DNA from: Paenarthrobacter nitroguajacolicus JCM 14115
GTDB lineage: Bacteria; Actinomycetota; Actinomycetes; Actinomycetales; Micrococcaceae
Assembly (NCBI GenBank): GCA_001313365.1
Contig: BBFS01000056.1
Location: forward strand, 1-30,902
DNA: 30,902 nucleotides
Direction: 5' to 3'
Both the position numbers and the translations under genes were made by a program. Position 1 is the first letter of the stretch; every line of letters begins with the position of its first letter. Positions 1 to 9,718 of the stretch are shown here, piece by piece. The notes beneath the pieces were generated by a model. The model saw only the letters and a program-made list of their open reading frames with translations. It was not told the origin of the DNA and did not search any database.

Positions 1-1
1 C

Positions 2-400
2 CGCCCCCCCGTCCGCACAACCCTCCGCCCCCCCACCGCCGTCGTGCCTTCCGCCAGCACCGGCACGGGTGCGCAGGGTTCCATGCTGCCGGCCACCGGC
101 ATCCTCTTCGAAGACGGCAGCAGCATGAAAGGCGACCTGGTGGTGCTGGCCGAGGAGCGCACTGCCCGCAACGACCTCGCCGAAAGCGCCGGGCTCACAA
201 CCGCTCCCGACGGCGGCATCTCGGTAAGTCGCGACCTCGCCACGTCCGTACCAGGCATCTGGGCGATCGGCGATGCCGCGTCCTGCGACGGACTACGGCT
301 GGGCCTGCTTCTGTCCGCCGAGTCCTCTGCGATGCTGTGCGCCTCAGGCCTGCTCTTGAGTGCGGGCAAAGACGATCAGCAGGCGTTGATCGCGGCCTGA
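2..400 (+). CDS. FAD/NAD(P)-dependent oxidoreductase, C-terminal part (5' end outside window)
   Basis: Only the C-terminal ~130 residues are present; the frame stays open to the left edge, so the gene starts outside the window. The segment GDLVVLAEERTARNDLAES followed by SVPGIWAIGDAAS is the usual end of a pyridine-nucleotide-disulfide oxidoreductase. The G-D-A block near 265-285 is the FAD-binding GD motif, in which the Asp contacts the flavin ribitol or pyrophosphate. The alanine- and leucine-rich helix after it (LGLLLSAESSAMLCASG) fits the last helix of the FAD domain. No C-terminal dimerisation or reductase domain follows before the TGA at 398-400. Substrate and electron partner cannot be told from this fragment; ferredoxin/rubredoxin reductase-like and NirB-like enzymes are both possible. 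Confidence 0.75.
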   Translation, partial: RPPVRTTLRPPTAVVPSASTGTGAQGSMLPATGILFEDGSSMKGDLVVLAEERTARNDLAESAGLTTAPDGGISVSRDLATSVPGIWAIGDAASCDGLRLGLLLSAESSAMLCASGLLLSAGKDDQQALIAA

Positions 401-515
401 CACCCCTTTGGCGGCGGCCCCAGTGCCCTCCGGCGCATGTGGCAAGATGGTCCTTTGACGGGCAGTGACAACCCTGCGGCCACCGGGCCGGCCACGCCCT
501 GCACGGAAGGATCCC

Positions 516-1215
516 ATGAGCAACGAAGCGTCGCACCTGAAAATATCGCCTCCTACATTGACCACACATTGTTGAAGCCTGAGGCCAGCCAGGCCGACGT
601 CCTCAAGGTGTGCGCCGAGGCAGTCGAGTACAAGTTCAAGTCGGTGTGCGTGAACCCGGTTTGGGTCAAGACCGTCACCAAGGCCCTCAAAGGTTCGGGC
701 GTGCTCACGTGCTCGGTCATCGGCTTTCCCCCCCTAGGTGCCACCCCCCCCAGCGACGTCAAGGCTTTCGAGGCCCGCGGAGCCGTACTGGACGGCGCGG
801 ATGAAATCGACATGGTGATCAACATGGCCTCCGCCCGCGCCAATGACAAGGGCGCGCTGGTGGACGACATCAGGGCCGTGTCCGAGGCAGTCCACGCCGG
901 GGAGGCCATCCTGAAGGTGATCATCGAGACCTCCATGCTGACCGATGAGCAGAAGGTCATTGCCTGCGAAGCGGCCGTGGAAGCCGGGGGCGGACTTCGT
1001 CAAGACGTCCACCGGATTCAATGGCGGCGGTGCCACCGTCGAGGACGTTGCATTGATGCGCAAGACCGTGGGGCCGGAGCTTGGGGGTGAAGGCCTCAGG
1101 TGGAGTGCGCTCCCTCGCCGATGCACAGGCTATGATTGCTGCTGGTGCAACACGTATCGGAGCGAGCTCCGGAATTGCCATTGTCAAGGGTGAACAGGGT
1201 TCATCCGCCTACTAA
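516..1215 (+). CDS. deoC: Deoxyribose-phosphate aldolase DeoC (frame-disrupted)
   Basis: Cytosolic class I aldolase that cleaves 2-deoxyribose-5-phosphate to glyceraldehyde-3-phosphate and acetaldehyde in deoxynucleoside catabolism. The ATG at 516 has a good ribosome binding site (GGAAGGA, 505-511). Diagnostic segments are [41 protein letters not shown] and [12 protein letters not shown] (the Lys in the VIIE region lies near the Schiff-base site). These are followed by [10 protein letters not shown] (Schiff-base Lys) and [12 protein letters not shown]. Frame breaks: one base missing near 530-538, one extra G at ~988 (run of five where four fit) and one extra G at ~1083. C runs at 728-734 and 744-751 each add one proline codon without shifting frame. 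After repair the length is ~230 residues, normal for the family. The breaks look like sequencing errors rather than decay. Confidence 0.93.
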
Positions 1216-1267
1216 GGCTTCCGCTGCCGTCAGAGATTTTTGAGCCCTGCGGGGCGAGGAGGAATGA

Positions 1268-1497
1268 ATGTCCAAGAACGCCACAAGCGCCCCCCCATTG
1301 AAAAAGAGAACAGCCTGGGCACCAGCATTGTGCTGTTCCTTGTCATGATCGTGCTCTTCCTGGGTGCCATCTACTCGCTGTCCTTCCTCACGCTCGATAA
1401 CCCGTGGCCGATGGCCGTCTGCCTCGGCCTGTTCGCGCTGGCGTTTTGGATCCCGCAGACCATTTTTGGCCGCTCTGATTCTGCCGGCGAAAGCTAG
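1268..1497 (+). CDS. Small membrane protein, two predicted helices
   Basis: Short protein of about 76 residues with two hydrophobic stretches: LGTSIVLFLVMIVLFLGAIY at 1316-1375 and MAVCLGLFALAFWI at ~1411-1452. They are joined by a short loop (SFLTLDNPWP), so it is an inner-membrane protein with two helices. The purine-rich GAGGAGG at 1256-1262 is well spaced for the ATG at 1268 but too close to the ATG at 1264. The 1268 frame (MSKNATSA) meets the membrane-protein frame only if the C7 run at ~1280-1286 is two bases too long. If the run is correct, the protein would start at 1264. It lies 52 bp behind deoC and could be cotranscribed. No function is recognised. Confidence 0.7.
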
Positions 1498-1514
1498 ACC
1501 CCGCTGATGACATT

Positions 1515-1543
1515 GAATGGCCCGGCTCCCGCCTGGGCCATTC
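1515..1543 (+). terminator. Hairpin, likely terminator of the deoC/small-membrane-protein unit
   Basis: Perfect 9-bp inverted repeat GAATGGCCC / GGGCCATTC with an 11-base loop that can add a further GGC/GCC pairing. It starts 18 bp after the upstream stop codon and is followed by CTTTATGTT, only weakly U-rich. Position and stem strength favour a transcription terminator. The next open frame begins five bases after the stem. Confidence 0.6.
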
Positions 1544-1547
1544 CTTT

Positions 1548-2653
1548 ATGTTGGGCGTTTCCTTGGCGACCACGCTGTTTCTCACTGGCTGCGCTTCAGC
1601 GGGTGCCCTCAGCAAGCCGGATGCACCCCCCCAACGCGTGGAAGCAGCCTCCTGCGATGCGTTGGGAAGCAAGGCAATCAGCGTCAAGGAATGGGTGGTG
1701 GAGGGATACCTCGACCCCCCCGAGGACACCTCCAAATCCCTGCAACATGCCATAGATTCCGCGTCCAAGAGTGGCGGAGCGATCGTGCAGTTGCCCGAGG
1801 CGTCTTCACCCTGGAACGTCCTTTGGTTATCAAGAGCAATGTATCCCTCAGGGGGGGAGTCGGGCCAACCACCGTGCTGAAAGCAGGTCCGGACTTTCTT
1901 GAATTCGAGGGGGGGCCATTCGGCGGCCACCCCCTTGATCACTACCAACGGCGCACTAAACGTCACCATTTCTCAGCTCACGGCAGACCAAAACGGTGAG
2001 GAGTTGGATGCGAACCTTCCAGGACGCTGCATGAGTATTTAGTGGACGTCCGCCACTCCAGCAACGCCTTGGTGGAGGGTGTCTCCACCCGGAATCCCTA
2101 CACGTACTCCATCGCCGTGGTTGCCAGCAGCAATTTCTGCGTCCGTGATAACAACACACTGGTAACCAGCAGCGGCCGATACGATCAGCTGGATGGCATC
2201 CACATCACTGACTCCCATGGAGCGTGGTGGAGGGCAACACCGTTGACCAGCGCCAGGGAGCTGACGGAGACGACGGCCTCGTGGCCCAAGCCCTCGGCGC
2301 GTCAGTTCATGACGTGTCCTACCGAAACAATGACGTGCGGGGCGGATCCCACGGTTCGGGATTGCAGCTGGCCGTTGGCGGGCATGAAATCTACAACATC
2401 AGCGTGGATGGCAACCGCTTCCGGGGGTTCTCCTGATGGCGTCAAGATCGGATACTACGACGGCGGCACCGCGGCGGTTCACGACGTAGCGGTCATAAAC
2501 AACGAATTTTCCAATCTTCAAAGCCCGTGGCTCAATTTCCACGGCGACCTGGGCAACATCGTTGTGACGAATAACGTAATCTGCCAGGCCGGCACCATCA
2601 TGATCGAGGACGCACCCGGAAACACTGTGGCCAACAACGGCAGGAACTGCTGA
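1548..2653 (+). CDS. Right-handed beta-helix (pectate-lyase-like) lipoprotein (frame-disrupted)
   Basis: About 365 residues after repair. A lipobox (LFLTGC, Cys near residue 15) indicates export and lipidation. Next comes a DTSKSLQHAIDSASKSGGAIVQLPEG segment, typical of the first strand of pectate_lyase_3/GH28-like beta-helices. Repeated short strands with asparagine ladders follow: VVASSNFCVRDNNT, GVVEGNTVDQRQ, DVSYRNNDVRGG, NISVDGNRFRGF, AVINNEFSN, IVVTNNVIC and NTVANN. Such folds bind or cleave polysaccharide, but no catalytic set can be assigned, so the substrate is unknown. Frame breaks occur near 1797, 1930, 2028, 2222 and 2430; G7 runs at 1850 and 1909 add codons. The start is uncertain: no ribosome binding site precedes ATG 1548 and no positive n-region precedes the hydrophobic stretch. 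Confidence 0.75.
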
Positions 2654-2665
2654 CCTGGACTCCCA

Positions 2666-3492
2666 TCAGGGAAGTTGCACTACGCCGCCCAAGGCCGCCA
2701 GAACGCCGGGCCAATGCTGTTGTGCCAACGTCCATGCGGCGGCCCCCCCATGCCCACCATGGCGTAACCGCTGACAGGGATGAGGACCAGCCATTCACGT
2801 CGGGAACCGGCCCGCCCCCCCAGCAACGGGATGGAGAAAGCGCCATTGGGACGCCAGATTCCCCCCCGGATCATGGATTTTCGCAGGAACTTCGGGGGGT
2901 TTGATGACGATGGGCCAGAGAAGCGGCACCCCCCGCCGACAGTGATCATGTCCCCCCCACGATGTGCACCACCACCCGGTGAGCATGGACAGCGGCAGCC
3001 AACCCCCCCATTGATCCGGCGCAAACCACGTCACCAGGCCGGCCATCACCAAAGCGAACAGCCAATTGGTAATCCAGCCGGACTTTGGAAACAGGTTCAA
3101 CGCCTTGGCCGCCAGGTTGATCATGAACATGCACAGCAGCCCGGCTCCTATGGAGAGTTTGCCTACCGGCGTCACCATTTGGAACTGGGCCGCCATGGCT
3201 GCGAGCACCACAAACGCGGAAGCCCCCAACAGCGAGTGTGTCCCTTGGCGGTGCCCTCCGCTGGCTTTTTCGATCCCCCCCACGGCAATCACATTGGACA
3301 GCGGCGGCAGCGAATTCGCGATGGTGCTGTGGCGGTGGTCCCAGTCGACCACCAAAGCAGTTCCCGCCGTCGCCATGGCGCCGATCAGGATTCCGGTGGA
3401 GTCCAACGGGTACCAACCCAGGGCGTACGGGCCTGTCGAGGCAATAGCAATCCACGCCGCGGTCCCGACGCGGCGTGATGTCCTCCCATCAT
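2666..3492 (-). CDS. YdjM-type (DUF457) membrane-bound metal-dependent hydrolase (frame-disrupted)
   Basis: Reading leftwards from ATG 3492 the repaired protein is about 270 residues: MMGGHHAASGTAAW, then ALVVDWDHRHSTIANSLPP, GGHRQGTHSLLG, several hydrophobic helices, TGVVVHIVGDMITVGGVP and a C-terminal helix pair ending GGVVQLP. The HH...DxDH...HR..THS...H..GD pattern of metal ligands is that of PF04307 (YdjM/LexA-regulated membrane hydrolase), a predicted integral membrane hydrolase whose substrate is not established. G or C runs of seven at 2743, 2814, 2862, 2951, 3002 and 3277 insert residues or shift frame; one G is missing near 3463. It begins four bases beyond the mfd stop codon, so the two are probably cotranscribed. 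It converges with the lipoprotein gene, 12 bp away. Confidence 0.82.
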
Positions 3493-3496
3493 GCAG

Positions 3497-6400
3497 TTAG
3501 CCAGCCTTTACAGGTACTTCAGCGAAAATCGCTTCAATGACGTTATTGGCCCATTGCAGGATCTCTGCGTCCTGCAGATCCCGTCCACCGATCCTGGCCG
3601 TCTTAGGTTGGGAATCAGCACCGCATCCAGGGCTGGCTTAACCTGCGAACCCGGATACATGCGGTTGAGGCGCATGGTTTTGGACTCGGGCAGTTGCGCC
3701 GGCGAGAAGCGGATGAAGTTGCCTTGGAGTGCGACGTCGGACAGGCCGGCTTCGCGGGCACCCACCCGGAAGCGGGCCACGGCGATGAGGTTTTGGGCGG
3801 GCAGCGGCGGTTCGCCGTAACGGTCCACTAGTTCGGCCAGGACTTCATCGATGGCCTCGTACGTGATGGCGGAAGCAGCTTCCGGTACGCTTCCAGGCGC
3901 AGCCGTTCGCCGGGCACGTAGTCGTGGGGCAGGTGGGCGTTGACTGGCAGCTCGATCTTCATCTCGGCTGCCTTCTCCTCTGCCTCGCCACGGTACTCGG
4001 CAACAGCCTCGCCCACGAGCCGGATGTAGAGGTCGAAGCCGACACCTTGGATATGGCCGGACTGCTCACCGCCCAGCAGGTTGCCGGCGCCACGGATTTC
4101 CAGGTCCTTCATGGCCAGCTGCATGCCGGCACCCAACTCGTTGTGGGCCGCCACGGCCTTGAGCCGCTCCAACGCCACTTCACCCAAGGGTTTCTCCGAG
4201 GGGGTAGAGGAAGTAGCGTAGGCACGTTCCCGGCCACGGCCAACACGGCCGCGGAGCTGGTGGAGCTGCGAAAGGCCATACTTGTCGGCCCCCGTCCACA
4301 ATCAGGGTGTTGGCGTTGGAAATGTCCAGACCGGTCTCGATGATGGTGGTGCAGACAAGGACGTCGAAACGCTTCTCCCAGAAGTCCACGATGATCTTCT
4401 CCAGGCGGCTCTCCGACATTTGCCCGTGAGCTACTTCAACCCGGGCTTCGGGGGGGACCAGCTCGCGGATCTGCGCAGCGATGCGTTCGATGGACGAGAC
4501 GCGGTTGTGAACGAAGAACACCTGTCCCTCGCGCATGAGTTCGCGTCGGATCGCGGCCGACGTCTGCTTGTTCGTGTACGGGCCCACGTAGGTCAGCACA
4601 GGGTGGCGTTCCTCCGGGGGGCGTAGCCAAGGTGGACGTTTCGCGGATGCCGGTCAGTGACATTTCCAGGGTTCGCGGAATCGGCGTGGCACTCATGGCC
4701 AGCACATCCACGTTGGTGCGCATCTTCTTGAGCGCTTCCTTGTGCTCCACTCCGAAGCGCTGCTCCTCGTCAACGATCACCAGGCCAGGTCTTTGAACTC
4801 GAAGTCCTTGGACAGCAGCCGGTGCGTACCGATCACCACGTCCACGGCGCCGCTCTTAACGCCTTCAGCCGTCTCCTTGGCTTCCTTGCCGCTTTGGAAC
4901 CGGGACAGCGGCTTCACTCGCAGGGGGGGAAGCCGGAGAAGCGCTCGGTGAACGTTTCGTAGTGCTGTTGCGCAAGGAGCGTGGTGGGCACCAGAACCGC
5001 CACCTGTTTGCCGTCCTGGACGGCTTTGAAGGCAGCGCGGACGGCGATTTCGGTTTTGCCGTAGCCCACGTCGCCCGAGACCAGCCGGTCCATGGGGATC
5101 TCCCGCTCCATGTCGGCTTTGACCTCGTTGATGGTGGTCAACTGGTCCGGCGTCTCCACATAGGGGAACGCTTCCTCCAGCTCACGCTGCCACGGGGTGT
5201 CGGGCGCAAAAGCGTGACCCCCCCGGGAGGCCATGCGGGCGGAATACAACCGGATCAGCTCACCGGCGATCTCCTTGACGGCCCTGCGTGCCTTGGACTT
5301 GGTGCTGGCCCAGTCCGCGCCGCCCATCTTGCTCAGCGCCGGCGCATCTCCGCCCACGTAGCGCGTCACCTGGTCCAGTTGGTCGGTTGGTACGAAGAGC
5401 CGGTCCCCCCCGGCGCGCCACGCTTGGACGGCGCGTACTCCAACACCAAATACTCGCGCAGCCCGGCATCGGACGACGACGTTCCGGCTACCTTGCGCTG
5501 GATCAGCTCCACGAACCGGCCGATACCGTGTTGTTCGTGCACCACGAAGTCGCCCGCATGCAGCTGCAACGGGTCCACGGCGTTGCGTCGCTTGGACGGC
5601 ATGCGCCGCATGTCCTTGGTGGAGCTCGCTGTGGCACGGCCCAGCAAATCGGCTTCAGTCAGCAAGCCAAGTTTCAGTCCGTCCAGGACAAAACCACGTC
5701 CGACGGCGGCAGTGGTCACCTCGATGATGCCCGGCTGGGGGCTCCTTATCCAGGGACTCCACGCGGGAACAAGGAATGTCTGCGTCATGGAACAGTTCGG
5801 CCAGGCGCTGGGCGGGACCGGGACCGTCGGTCACCACCACCACACGCCACTGCTCGCGGACGCGGGAGCCAATGAACTCCAGCATCTCGGCCACATCACC
5901 CTGGTAGCCACGGGGGGGTTCGCGGGCGCGCATGTTGAGCACATCGATGTCCAGGACCAGGTCTTCATCCGAGGCGAGTGAGGTGATGGACCACCAGGAC
6001 ACGCCATGTTCCAAGGCGGCCGAGCGGGTGTCGGTGAGCGAACGGAAACTGGCGGCATGCAGGTCGGCGGATGCCTGGGACGAAAGGTCAAGGGGCGCCG
6101 CACCGCCGTCGGACGCCGTTGACCAAGCAGCTTCCAGGAACTCCTCGTTGGTCGCTGCGAGGTCGTGCGCGCGGGTGCGCACTTTCTCCGGTTCGATGAC
6201 CACCGAAAGCGAGCCGGCCGGGAGCTGGTCCACGAACGGGACCATGGCATCCACCAGCACGGGGGCCAGCGATTCCATGCCTTCAACAGCGATGCCGCCC
6301 GCGATCTTCTCCAGCATGTCAGCCGCGGCAGGCATGTCGGCTTTGAGCTTGGCCGCCCGGGACATCACGGAAGCGGTGATCAGGATTTCCCGGCATGGCG

Positions 6401-7146
6401 GTGCGTGCAGTTCTGTGGGGGTGGTGGATTCCGGGTGCGGACAGCGAGCGCTGGTCGGCCACGGCGAACCAGCGCATCTGGTCCACTTCGTCTCCGAAGA
6501 ATTCCACTCGGATGGGATGGTCTTCGGTGGGTGGGAAGACGTCAAGGATGCCGCCGCGCACCGCGAACTCACCACGGTGGGTCACCATGTCCACGCGGGC
6601 ATACGCGGCGTCGGACAGGGCCCTGACAACTTCCGTGAACGAACGCTCCTGCCCTACCTGTAGCGTCACCGGAACCAGGTCGCCCAAGCCGGCCACAATA
6701 GGCTGGACCACGGCGCGGACCGGGGGCCACCACCACGCGCAAGGGGGCCGCCGTCGAGCTTTCAGGGTGTGTCAGGCGGCGCAGGACGGAGAGTCGGCGG
6801 CCCACAGTGTCGGAGCGGGGGGCGAAAGGCGCTCATGCGGAGGGTCTCCCAGCTGGGGGGGAAAGTGGCCACGGACTCCGCGGGAGGTAGGAGGCGAGCG
6901 CCGCGGTGAGGTCCTCGGCCTCACGGCCGGTGGCGGTGACGGCGAGGACCACGGGAGCGCCCGCGCCATCGGCAGCAGCGTCAGTCAGCGCATCGGCCAT
7001 TTCGGCGAGCAACACGGCACGCATGCCAGTGGGAGCGCTGATCTGGTAGTCGGCATTCCGGTCGCTGAAGGACCGCTGTGCTCCGTACGAACGCGCGCGA
7101 AAGTCTTGTCCTCCGCCAGTGCGCGGCGCAGACCGTTGAGGCTCAT
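3497..7146 (-). CDS. mfd: Transcription-repair coupling factor Mfd (frame-disrupted)
   Basis: Cytosolic ATP-driven translocase that removes RNA polymerase stalled at lesions and recruits UvrA. The repaired length is ~1215 residues, normal for Mfd. Order from ATG 7146 (RBS TAGGAG at 7155-7160): a UvrB-like N-terminal region ([26 protein letters not shown]), then the CarD-like RNAP-interaction domain ([19 protein letters not shown], ~residue 525). The helicase has Walker [10 protein letters not shown] (~690), DEEQRFG box (~795), SATPIPRTL, motif VI region [11 protein letters not shown] (~965) and a C-terminal TRCF domain. Indels near 6770, 6715, 6415, 5735, 5405, 4920, 4785, 4616, 4295, 4205 and 3875 split it; several are homopolymer changes and one is loss of a G in the codons for DLGLV. 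It is divergent from the neighbour at 7258. Confidence 0.95.
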
Positions 7147-7257
7147 GGCAGAAACTCCTAGGGTGGGTCCAAGGGCAGGCAACACAAATGCCCGGAAATT
7201 CAGATGAATGCCGGGTCATTCCAGCCTACCTCTACCCCCCCAGCCACAGGAGTTCCT

Positions 7258-8789
7258 TTGCAGCCTTCGGAAGCTACGCATTCCAATACCCCGCAGGACA
7301 CCAAGACGGTGCTGGTCACCGGTGCCACGGGCTACATCGGCGGGCGGTTGGTCCCCCCGGCTCCTCGAAGCCGGTCACAGGGTCAAGGTCCTGGTCCGCA
7401 CACCACAGAAGATTGCCGATGTTCCCTGGCACGATCAGGTTGAGATCATCCAGGACAGCCTGTCCGATGCCGGCAGCCTGGCGACCGCCCTGACCGGCGT
7501 GGATGTCCTCTACTATCTGGTCCACTCCATGGCCTCGGGCAGCGGATTTGAAGCCAAGGAAGAATCGATGGCCAGGCTCGTGGCGCGTGCAGCCACGGAT
7601 GCGGGTGTGGACAGGATCGTCTACCTCGGCGGCCTGCACCCCGAAAACGCGGAACTTTCCATCCATATGCGCTCCCGCGAGACCGTGGGCCGGGTGTTCC
7701 TCGAGTCTGCGGTTGACTCCATCGTGTTCCAGGCCGGTGTGGTGATCGGTTCGGGTTCGGCGTCTTTCGAGATGATCCGCCACCTTGCTGAGACCCTGCC
7801 GGTCATGCCTGCGCCAAGCTGGGTTAATAACCGTGTGGAGGCCATCGCCGTCCGCGACGTCCTCCACTACCTTGTGGCCGCCGCCGCACTCCCGGAAAAG
7901 TTGAACCGTTCCTTCGATGTCGGTTCCAGGGACGTCCTGAAGTACAAGGACATGATGAACGAGTACGCCGTGGAGCGCGGGCTCCCCCCGGCGGCTGGTG
8001 GTCGCGCTTCCGGTGCCTGCTCCCAAGCTCGCGGGTTTGTGGGTAGCCCTGGTGACTCCCATTCCGTTGTCCATGTCGCTCCCCTTGGTGCAGTCCCTGC
8101 AACACGACGCGGTGTCGCGGGAGCACGACGTCGACGATTACATTCCACAGCCCGACGGCGGCCTGACTCCTTACCGGCGCGCCGTCGCCTTGGCGCTGGG
8201 CAAGGAACGGGACGGACAGGTTGAGACGACGTGGGCGAACGCGGGCATTGACGCCGCCCCCCCTGCCGAGCGACCCCCCCGACTGGGCCGGCTACAAGGT
8301 ATTCCTTGACGAACGGACCTTCCACAGCGAGGCCAAGCCGGAGCACGTATGGACCATCATTGAGGGCATCGGCGGCAAGAACGGCTGGTACTCCCTTCCA
8401 CTGGCTTGGCGGGTGCGGGGTTGGCTGGACAAGTTGCAGGGTGGTGCAGGGCTCTTAAGGGGTCGCCGGCACCCGAAGACCCTGAACACAGGTGAAGTGG
8501 TGGACTGGTGGCGGGTGGAGGCCATTGACCGCGGGCACCTGCTGCGCTTGCGCGCGGAGATGCGGGCTCCCGGCGGCGCCTGGCTGGAGTTGGCAGTGGA
8601 GCCGATGGTGACGGCAGCCTCTATAAGCAACGCGCCATCTTCTTCCCGCGCGGCCTGGCTGGAAGGCTCTACTGGCTTGGCGTGTACCCCTTCCACGGGT
8701 TCATTTTTCCCTCAATGGCCCGCAACATTTCTGCCGCGGCCACTACCCTCCAGGAGGCCGGTTCAAGCGTGTCCACCGAGACCCCGTAG
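7258..8789 (+). CDS. NmrA/SDR-type NAD(P)-binding protein fused to a DUF2867 domain (frame-disrupted)
   Basis: About 505 residues after repair. The N-terminal half is an atypical short-chain dehydrogenase/NmrA-like domain: TVLVTGATGYIGGRLV is the GxxGxxG nucleotide-binding turn, followed by KVLVRTPQKI, DVLYYLVHSM and IVYLGGLHPE. The C-terminal half (from DWAGYKVFLDERTFHSEAKP through LAVEPDGDGSLYKQRAIFFPRGL) matches DUF2867, a START/SRPBCC-like domain found fused to such reductases in actinobacteria. The TTG at 7258 has CAGGAG five bases upstream; an in-frame ATG at 7204 lacks a ribosome binding site. Breaks lie at C or G runs near 7355, 7985, 8260, 8277 and 8610. It probably acts on a small hydrophobic substrate, by fold only; no reaction can be named. 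Confidence 0.85.
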
Positions 8790-8836
8790 GATGTTGGGAG
8801 CTAAAAAGCTTCACCACAACCATCCACGGAGGACCC

Positions 8837-9334
8837 ATGGCCCTGAGTGCATCCACCACCCTGCCCCACAGCGTTGACCGCGTAGCTGCCGTCTTCGTCA
8901 ACGAAGATTTCCTGCGTCACACCAGCGAATACGTGGGCGGCTCCTTGGAATCGTTCACCGTTGACGGCGACACTGCCGGCGCTTTCACCACCACCACGGT
9001 TCGCACGCTGCCCACCACGCGCCTGCCGGATATCGCCCGCAAGTTCGTTGGCGAAACCCTCAAGGTGACCCAGACCGAGAAGTGGGAAGCCCCGGCTGCC
9101 GACGGTTCACGGTCCAGCACGATTGCCCTGAAGATCTCCGGCGCTCCGCTTGATGTCACCGCGGTCCAGCGCCTGGTGGCCGAGGGCAGCAGCACCCGGA
9201 TCGAGCTCGAAGGCAACGTGACCTCCTCGGTTCCGTTCCTCGGTGGCAAGATCGCAGATGCTGCCGAGCCCATGGTGGGCAAGGCTTTGGGCATTCAGTC
9301 GCAGCAGGCGCAGGCCTGGCTCGAAAGCCACTAG
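8837..9334 (+). CDS. DUF2505 domain protein (SRPBCC-like)
   Basis: Intact 165-residue reading frame from ATG 8837 with GGAGG at 8828-8832. The sequence (start ALSASTTLPHSVDRVAAVF, core ALKISGAPLDVTAVQRL, end KALGIQSQQAQAWLESH) matches the actinobacterial DUF2505 family, whose predicted fold is the START/SRPBCC helix-grip barrel. No signal peptide or membrane helix is present, so it is likely cytosolic. The upstream neighbour also ends in a START-like domain, suggesting a shared hydrophobic-ligand role, but nothing in the sequence names a ligand. The stop codon is one base before the next gene's GTG. Confidence 0.88.
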   Translation: MALSASTTLPHSVDRVAAVFVNEDFLRHTSEYVGGSLESFTVDGDTAGAFTTTTVRTLPTTRLPDIARKFVGETLKVTQTEKWEAPAADGSRSSTIALKISGAPLDVTAVQRLVAEGSSTRIELEGNVTSSVPFLGGKIADAAEPMVGKALGIQSQQAQAWLESH

Positions 9335-9335
9335 C

Positions 9336-9560
9336 GTGGAGATCCCCCCCGCAATCCTGGCGGTCGTCCTGATCGTTGCCGGTGTCTGGTCCTTGGTGGT
9401 GTGGCCGCAGTTCCTTAAGCGCGTCATGAAGGACCCGCGGGCCCGCGACGCCGCCGGGAAGGCCACCAAGTTCCTCACGGTCCACGTTGTGCTGGTCACC
9501 ATCTCCATGGTGCTCGGACTCGCGACGGCGGCCATCGGAATCGCGGGCCTCGTCGCCTAA
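9336..9560 (+). CDS. SCO4848-type small membrane protein
   Basis: 74 residues from GTG 9336, one base after the upstream stop, so translation is probably coupled. Two helices are clear: [22 protein letters not shown] and [27 protein letters not shown] (overlapping 20-residue windows within 9351-9557), separated by a charged loop [19 protein letters not shown]. The W-x-x-V-V-W-P-x-F-L arrangement is that of the SCO4848-like membrane family of unknown function. The C7 run at 9344-9350 keeps frame. Confidence 0.75.
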   Translation: MEIPPAILAVVLIVAGVWSLVVWPQFLKRVMKDPRARDAAGKATKFLTVHVVLVTISMVLGLATAAIGIAGLVA

Positions 9561-9566
9561 GTTTCA

Positions 9567-9632
9567 CCCAACTGAGTCGCAGCAGTGCGCGTTATGAGAG
9601 CTCAAAACGCGCTCTACTGCGACTCAGTTGGG
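9567..9632. repeat. 66-bp near-perfect palindrome (REP-like)
   Basis: Two 27-base arms (9567-9593 and 9606-9632) match at 25 of 27 positions when one is reverse-complemented. The outer 16 bases of each arm, starting CCCAACTGAGTCGCAG, pair perfectly. The centre (TGAGAGCTCA at 9595-9604) is itself palindromic, so almost the whole 66 bases can fold. It starts six bases after a stop codon and ends 86 bases before the nhaA GTG. It lacks a U-tract, so it is more likely a dispersed extragenic palindrome than a classical terminator. Confidence 0.85.
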
Positions 9633-9718
9633 TAAGATGGATAGTGGTGTGCCGGGAAGTCTGGTCGGCGGTTCTTTTGCAGTACCCGCAAATGCCCGCC
9701 CACTTTTCAGGAGCCCCT

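Noticed and set aside
1507..1755. ATG at 1507 as start of the beta-helix lipoprotein
   Set aside because: This frame gives a proline/tryptophan-rich sequence that does not join the lipobox or the beta-helix without a further unexplained shift, and it runs through the terminator stem.
4962..5981. Long plus-strand open frame opposite mfd
   Set aside because: Antisense to the Mfd helicase region; no recognisable protein features.
3497..7146. Genuine pseudogenes or programmed frameshifting in mfd and most other genes
   Set aside because: Breaks are dense, lie mostly at G/C runs, affect essential genes such as rplY, prs, glmU and ispE equally, and leave conserved motifs intact in each frame.
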